Source of the DNA: JAGNHB01 sp964436005
Lineage (GTDB): Bacteria > Acidobacteriota > JAAYUB01
Assembly: GCA_964436005.1 (NCBI GenBank)
Contig: CAYTBK010000147.1
Location: 1-9,450, forward strand
DNA length: 9,450 bases
Reading direction: 5' to 3'
A program made the translations under genes and the position numbers. This document shows, one piece after another, positions 5,222 through 9,450 of this stretch (within the stretch, counting starts at the first letter, position 1; each line of letters opens with the position of its first letter). The notes under the pieces are model-generated. The model worked only from the letters and a program-made list of their open reading frames with translations. It searched no databases and was not told the origin of the DNA.

Positions 5222-7780
5222 TCACCCCCAGTGCGCCATGTTCAGGGAGGACTGGGAAACCAGCAGCGTATGGAACGGCAGGACCCGGACGGAAAACCCG
5301 AACTTGCCGGTCTTCAGGCAGCGGATCTCGCCCTTGAAGAGAGCGGTCCCGTTGGCCGAGGGCCCCGCGTACTTCAACGGTTCGACCTGGCGGTCGGTGA
5401 ACTCGTCCTCGGCGTCCATGGGGCCGTAATAGACGTCCACTTCCACGTCATCCGCCACCAGCCCGCCCAGGTCCACTTCGGTCGTGACCTGGATGGACGA
5501 CCCGATAGGGTAGTCCCCGTTGCGGTTGTACGACACGTCCACGACGCGGACCCTTCCCCAGTGCTCGCGCATGTTGCGCTTCCACTCCGCCAGGGCCCGG
5601 GACCGGGCGCATTGCTCCGAGGAGAGCACCTGCCACTGCAGCGCGGCGTCCACGTAGAATTTCTCCATGTACTCTTCCACCATGCGGTGGGTGTTGAACA
5701 TCGGGATGAGGTTCTTCATGGCGGTCTTCATCAGCCGGATCCAGCCACGGGGCAGGTTGTCCTTCCCCCTCTCGTAGAACAGGGGCACCACTTCCCTTTC
5801 CAGAAGGGTGTAGATGGCCTCGCTCTCCACCTCGTCCTGGTAGTCGGTGTCGACGTACTCCTCGCCGCGGCCGATGGCCCACCCGTTTTCGCCGTTGTAC
5901 CCCTCGTCCCACCAGCCGTCCAGGACGCTGAGGTTGATGCCGCCGTTGGGCGTGACCTTCATGCCGCTGGTGCCGCAGGCCTCCATGGGCCGGCGCGGGT
6001 TGTTGAGCCACATGTCGACGCCCTGCACGAGGTAGCGGGCCACGTTCATGTCGTAGTCCTCGAGGAACACCACCCGGTGCCGGAACTCCTCCCGCTTGAT
6101 GAGGTGGATGATGTGCCGGATGATCTCCTTGCCCGGCGTATCCTTGGGGTGGGCCTTGCCGGCGATGATGATCTGCACGGGCTGGTTGGCCCGGTTGAGG
6201 ATGGCGGCCAGCCGCTCGGGATCGCGGAAGATCAGGTTCCCGCGCTTGTAGGTGGCGAAACGCCGCGCGAAGCCGATGGTCAGGGCCTCGGGGTTGAGCA
6301 CCTCGCTGGCCAGGGCGATCTCCTTCTTCGAGGCGCCCCGGCGGGTCAGCTGGAAGCGCAGCCGGCGGCGGGCGAAGTCCACCAGGCGTTCCCGTCGCCG
6401 CTCGTGGGTCCGCCACAGCTCAGAGTCCGGAATGCGCTCGACGCGTTCCCAGACCCGCTGGTTGTCGGGGTCCACCGCCCAGTTCGGACCGAGGTAGCGC
6501 TGGTAGAGGGTGGACATCTCGTAGGAGATCCAGCTCGGGATGTGCACCCCGTTGGTGATGTGGGCGATCGGGATGTCCTGGCTGGGCAGCTGGGGCCACA
6601 TGCCGCTCCACATCTTGCGGGAAACCACGCCGTGGAGCTTGCTGACGCCGTTGTTGTGGGCCGACAGCTGCAGGGCCAGGACCGGCATGAAAAAGGAATC
6701 GGAGCCGTCCGGGCCGCGCAGGGAGCCCATGTTGTACAGGTCGTGGAAGGAAATCCCCAGCTGGCGGGAGTAGGAGGAGAAATACTTTTCCATCAGGTAG
6801 CGCGGGAACATGTCGTTACCGGCCGGTACGGGCGTGTGCGTCGTGAAGACGTTGCTGGCGAAGACCGCCTCCCGGGCCTCGTCGAAGCTGATGCCGTGCT
6901 CCTCCATGAGCAGCCGGATTCGCTCGAGGCTGGCGAAGGCGGAATGCCCCTCGTTCATGTGGAAGACCGAGGGCTGGATGCCCAGTTCGCGCAGCGCCCG
7001 GACCCCGCCGATGCCCAGCAGGATCTCCTGCCGGATGCGCATTTCCAGGTCGCCGCCGTAGAGCTCGGCGGTCAGGTCGCGCATCTCGTGGGAGTTGTCC
7101 GGCACGTTGGTGTCCAGCAGGAACAGGGGCACGCGCCCCACCTGGACCTTCCAGATCTTGGCCCGCACGTTGACCCCGGCCAGTTCCACCGTGATGGAGG
7201 CTTCCTCGCCCTTCTCGTTGCGCACCGGCAGGACCGGCATGTTGAAGAAGTCGTTGGCGGGGTAGTATTCCTGCTGCCAGCCGTCGTTGTTGAGGTACTG
7301 CTGGAAGTAGCCCTTCTGGTAGAGCAGGCCCACCGCGGTCAGGGGCAGGCACAGGTCGCTGGCCGACTTCAGGTGGTCCCCCGAGAGGATGCCCAGGCCG
7401 CCGGAATAGACGGCCAGGCACTCCGTCAGGCCGTACTCGAACGAAAAGTAAGCGATCTGGAAGTCGGTGGGGCTGTCCAGGTTGTAGTCGTACTTCTGGT
7501 TGACGTCCATGTAGCGGTTGAAGATCTCCTCCACCCGGTCCATCTGGGAGAGGAAGCCTTCGTCGGTCAGGATCTCGTTGATCTTCTCCTGGCTGAGCAT
7601 GCCCAGGAACAGCGCCGGGTTGTGGCGGCACTCCTCCCACATCTCCGGGTCAATGCGGTGGAACAGGAGCACCGCCTCCTGGTTCCAGCTGAACCAGACG
7701 TTGTAAGCTATTTTTTTCAGCGCGTTGAGTCGGAACGGCAGGTTCGGCACGACTCGGAAACGGCGGATGATCTTCTTCAT
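5222..7780 (-). CDS. glgP: Alpha-glucan (glycogen/maltodextrin) phosphorylase, GT35, DUF3417 type
   Basis: This cytoplasmic enzyme releases glucose-1-phosphate from glycogen or maltodextrin using phosphate and PLP. From ATG 7780 the product has 852 residues, about normal for the DUF3417-bearing branch. The N-terminal DUF3417 region (about 15-105) has NVWFSWNQEAVLLF and DPEMWEECRHNP. The catalytic core shows SGGLGILSGDHLKSASDL (126-143), FHMNEGHSAF (273-282), FTTHTPVPAGND (312-323) and GFARRFATYKRGNLI (503-517). The PLP site is EACGTSGMK with Lys608, followed by NLSVLDGWWDEGYNGENGW. A C-terminal extension of about 110 residues, predicted mostly strand, is usual for this branch. An in-frame ATG at 7813-7811 exists, but it lies in a TATAAT box and lacks a ribosome site. 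ATG 7780 has GGGGGGA four bases upstream. It is divergent from the fumarase genes; a downstream HAD gene may be cotranscribed. Confidence 0.95.
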   Translation of the reverse strand: MKKIIRRFRVVPNLPFRLNALKKIAYNVWFSWNQEAVLLFHRIDPEMWEECRHNPALFLGMLSQEKINEILTDEGFLSQMDRVEEIFNRYMDVNQKYDYNLDSPTDFQIAYFSFEYGLTECLAVYSGGLGILSGDHLKSASDLCLPLTAVGLLYQKGYFQQYLNNDGWQQEYYPANDFFNMPVLPVRNEKGEEASITVELAGVNVRAKIWKVQVGRVPLFLLDTNVPDNSHEMRDLTAELYGGDLEMRIRQEILLGIGGVRALRELGIQPSVFHMNEGHSAFASLERIRLLMEEHGISFDEAREAVFASNVFTTHTPVPAGNDMFPRYLMEKYFSSYSRQLGISFHDLYNMGSLRGPDGSDSFFMPVLALQLSAHNNGVSKLHGVVSRKMWSGMWPQLPSQDIPIAHITNGVHIPSWISYEMSTLYQRYLGPNWAVDPDNQRVWERVERIPDSELWRTHERRRERLVDFARRRLRFQLTRRGASKKEIALASEVLNPEALTIGFARRFATYKRGNLIFRDPERLAAILNRANQPVQIIIAGKAHPKDTPGKEIIRHIIHLIKREEFRHRVVFLEDYDMNVARYLVQGVDMWLNNPRRPMEACGTSGMKVTPNGGINLSVLDGWWDEGYNGENGWAIGRGEEYVDTDYQDEVESEAIYTLLEREVVPLFYERGKDNLPRGWIRLMKTAMKNLIPMFNTHRMVEEYMEKFYVDAALQWQVLSSEQCARSRALAEWKRNMREHWGRVRVVDVSYNRNGDYPIGSSIQVTTEVDLGGLVADDVEVDVYYGPMDAEDEFTDRQVEPLKYAGPSANGTALFKGEIRCLKTGKFGFSVRVLPFHTLLVSQSSLNMAHWG

Positions 7781-7811
7781 GAGTCCCCCCGGGATGGTTT
7801 CTGGAGCTGGC

Positions 7812-7817
7812 ATTATA
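7812..7817 (-). promoter_or_regulatory. Possible -10 box for glgP
   Basis: A perfect TATAAT on the minus strand stands about 32 bases before ATG 7780. The -35 is poor (GTGCAA at 18 bp spacing, three of six matches), so the promoter may need an activator or the match may be chance. If real, transcription starts near 7805, which excludes the upstream ATG. Confidence 0.4.
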
Positions 7818-7897
7818 CCGGAACACCCGCCCGCCTTGCACGATATTTGCGCCGGGCCCCGTCCGGCCGCCGCACGGCGACGGAAACGACAGAATTG

Positions 7898-7926
7898 TTG
7901 ACAGGCTCCCCTCGTCCTCCTATATT
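7898..7926 (+). promoter_or_regulatory. Sigma70-type promoter of the fumarase genes
   Basis: A perfect TTGACA (7898-7903), a spacer of exactly 17 bp and TATATT (7921-7926, five of six matches) form a near-consensus promoter. The expected start near 7933 gives a leader of about 84 bases before ATG 8017. I see no recognisable riboswitch in that leader. Confidence 0.8.
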
Positions 7927-8016
7927 GGAAACAGAACCGTCCGAAAACCCGATGCCGCCGCGAATCCGCCCGAACGGCCGGCGCGCACCGCCAAATCCAG
8001 CCGAGGCGAGGTGAAC

Positions 8017-8889
8017 ATGCCGCTTCAGGAACACTTTCTCGAACTGCTGAGGAGAGCCACCGCCGACCTCCCCCCCGACGTGGAGGCGGCCCTGCGGTCC
8101 GCCCGCGAGGCCGAAGAGGAGGGCAGCCGCGCGCGGAACGCCATGGACTCCATCCTGGAGAACGTCGTCATGGCGCGGGAAGCGTCCACGCCGATCTGCC
8201 AGGACACCGGCACCATCATCTTCTACATCGACTACCCGGAAAACGGCTCGGAGCGCGCGCTGCGCCAGGCCGCCCAGGAAGCCGCCGCCGAGGCCACGCG
8301 CCGCAGCTGGCTGCGGTCCAACGCCGTGGACATCGTTTCGGGCAAGAACAGCGGCAACAACATCGGCGTCAACCACCCCTATTTCCACTTCCAGCAGTGG
8401 GAAAGGCCCGAGACCCGCGTCCGGGTGATGCTCAAGGGCGGCGGCTGCGAAAACGTCGGGGCCCAGTACCGCCTGCCGGACATGGCCATCCAGGCCGGGC
8501 GGGACCTGAAGGGGGTGCGGCGCTGCATCCTGGACGCCGCCCTCAAGGCCCAGGGCTACGGCTGCTCGCCGGGCATCCTGGGCGTGGGCATCGGCGGCGA
8601 CCGGTGCGTCTCGTACCTGCTGTCCAAGGAACAGTTCTTCCGCCGGCTCGGCACGCGGAACCCCGAGCCGGCCCTGGCGGCCATGGAAGAGGAACTGGAG
8701 GGGTCGCTGAACACCCTCGGGATCGGCCCCCTGGGCTTCGGCGGGCGGACCACCGTCCTGGGCGTCCTCATCGGCGCCCAGCACCGGCACCCGGCCAGCT
8801 ATTTCGTTTCCATCTCCTACATGTGCTGGGCGTTCCGTCGCAAGACGCTCGTCCTGCAGCCCGGAGGCGAGGTGACCTATGAAGATTGA
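8017..8889 (+). CDS. Class I fumarate hydratase, alpha subunit (N-terminal Fe-S domain)
   Basis: Class I fumarase reversibly hydrates fumarate to L-malate in the TCA cycle and carries an oxygen-sensitive [4Fe-4S] cluster. This 290-residue protein corresponds to the N-terminal half of E. coli FumA and to TtdA-type alpha subunits. The three cluster cysteines are seen as Cys61 in PICQDTGT, Cys144 in GGGCENVG and Cys183 in YGCSPGILGVGIGG. The SGKNSGNNIGVNHP stretch (108-121) and KGGGCEN are typical. ATG 8017 is chosen over GTG 8011 because GAGG lies close upstream at the right distance. L-tartrate dehydratase is the main alternative, since the families are hard to separate by eye; general metabolic context favours fumarase. 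It overlaps the beta subunit gene by 11 bp and has its own strong promoter. Confidence 0.93.
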   Translation: MPLQEHFLELLRRATADLPPDVEAALRSAREAEEEGSRARNAMDSILENVVMAREASTPICQDTGTIIFYIDYPENGSERALRQAAQEAAAEATRRSWLRSNAVDIVSGKNSGNNIGVNHPYFHFQQWERPETRVRVMLKGGGCENVGAQYRLPDMAIQAGRDLKGVRRCILDAALKAQGYGCSPGILGVGIGGDRCVSYLLSKEQFFRRLGTRNPEPALAAMEEELEGSLNTLGIGPLGFGGRTTVLGVLIGAQHRHPASYFVSISYMCWAFRRKTLVLQPGGEVTYED

Positions 8890-9450
8890 ACTGACGACCC
8901 CCATCGGCGAGGAGGACATCCGCAGGCTGCACGTGGGCGACGAGGTGTCGCTCTCCGGCATCGTGGTCACCGCCAGGGACATGGCCCACAAGCTCATGGT
9001 GGAGGAGAAGCCGGACTTCATCCGCCCCTACCTGGAGGGCGGCGTCATCTACCACTGCGGCCCCATCGTGGGCAAGGACGAGCGGGGCGACTGGCGCTTC
9101 GTCTCGGCCGGGCCCACCACATCCAACCGGGAGGAGCCCTACCAGGCCCAGGTGATCGAGGAATACGGCGTCCGGGGCGTCATCGGCAAGGGCGGCATGC
9201 GGGAGAAGACCATGGCCGGGCTGGTGAAGTGCGGCGCCGTCTACCTGCACGCCATCGGCGGGGCCGGCACCCTCATCGCCCGGCGGGCCGGCCGGGTCGT
9301 CACCGTGTTCAAGCTCGAGGAGTTCGGCGCGCCGGAAGCCTTCTGGGTGGTGGAGGTGGCGGGCTTCCCGCTCGTCGTGACCATGGACTCCCACGGCGGC
9401 AGCCTGCACGAGCAGATTCTCGAGGAATCGACCCGGAACCTGCAGAAGAT
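8879..9450 (+). CDS. Class I fumarate hydratase, beta subunit (3' end outside window)
   Basis: The frame opens at ATG 8879 inside the end of the alpha gene (11-bp overlap) and runs 190 codons to the window edge without a stop. GAGGTGA just upstream, still within the alpha gene, serves as ribosome site. The product matches the C-terminal domain of FumA-type enzymes: LHVGDEVSLSGIVVTARDMAHK (residues 17-38, split here as LHVGDEVSLSG and TARDMAHK), the substrate-binding SAGPTTSNR (76-84), GVRGVIGKGGM (97-107), HAIGGAGTLIA and TMDSHGGSL. It pairs with the alpha subunit to form the active site. The visible length is already close to that of free-standing beta subunits, so only a short tail is probably missing. 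Confidence 0.92.
   Translation, partial: MKIELTTPIGEEDIRRLHVGDEVSLSGIVVTARDMAHKLMVEEKPDFIRPYLEGGVIYHCGPIVGKDERGDWRFVSAGPTTSNREEPYQAQVIEEYGVRGVIGKGGMREKTMAGLVKCGAVYLHAIGGAGTLIARRAGRVVTVFKLEEFGAPEAFWVVEVAGFPLVVTMDSHGGSLHEQILEESTRNLQK

Noticed and set aside
7781..7813. Extended N-terminus of GlgP from ATG 7813
   Set aside because: The ATG is part of a TATAAT box, lacks a ribosome site and would add 11 residues not expected before the DUF3417 domain.
4595..8014. Plus-strand open frame of 1139 codons opposite glgP
   Set aside because: It lies antisense to a well-conserved phosphorylase, has no domain motifs, is rich in His, Val, Gln and Gly from reverse-complement codon bias, and has no convincing ribosome site. 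GC-rich coding DNA often leaves such frames open.
7813..9021. Minus-strand open frame of 402 codons opposite the fumarase alpha gene
   Set aside because: Antisense to a gene with all three cluster cysteines; no family resemblance.
8017..9450. L(+)-tartrate dehydratase (TtdAB) identity
   Set aside because: Cannot be excluded by eye, but fumarase is the more common role for such two-subunit pairs and no tartrate transport or regulator gene is nearby in the window.

Overview
The window is 9.45 kb of GC-rich bacterial chromosome carrying ten protein genes, two of them cut by the window edges. I see no mobile element, tRNA, rRNA or CRISPR array, and no stretch over 300 bases lacks a gene. The mix suggests an anaerobic or facultative GC-rich bacterium, for example an acidobacterial or deltaproteobacterial-like lineage. 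The pointers are a two-subunit Fe-S class I fumarase, a DUF3417-type glucan phosphorylase, a seven-TM-type sensor N-terminus and sigma70-type promoters. This placement is inference only.

Left block (1-3846, all minus strand): a class V PLP enzyme, then bifunctional NAD(P)HX repair enzyme Nnr, then TsaE (tRNA t6A synthesis ATPase), then the start of a multi-pass membrane protein. That last protein resembles the membrane input region of diguanylate cyclases. Gaps are 23 bp, an 8-bp overlap and about 58 bp, so this looks like one operon driven from a strong extended -10 promoter at 3891-3920. The Nnr-TsaE pairing is common in bacteria.

Middle (3847-5221): an 81-residue Fis/NtrC-type helix-turn-helix protein with no other domain is transcribed divergently from the left operon. 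The -35 boxes of the two promoters overlap inside a perfect 15-bp palindrome (3910-3924), a good candidate operator for this small regulator or another factor. The regulator's stop codon abuts, with no spacer, the stop codon of a convergent gene. That gene encodes an exported HAD class IIIB (acid phosphatase/e(P4)-type) protein. It has lost the catalytic nucleophile Asp and one metal-binding Asp, so it is probably a pseudo-phosphatase.

Right block (5222-9450): glucan phosphorylase GlgP on the minus strand, and divergently the alpha and beta subunits of class I fumarate hydratase, overlapping by 11 bp. The fumarase pair has a textbook promoter (TTGACA, 17 bp, TATATT). GlgP mobilises stored glucan and fumarase serves the TCA cycle, so this block is ordinary central carbon metabolism.

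No clearly new multi-gene system is visible. The items most worth following are the degenerate HAD protein, the lone Fis-type regulator with its palindromic divergent promoter, and the apparent CTG start of the membrane sensor.
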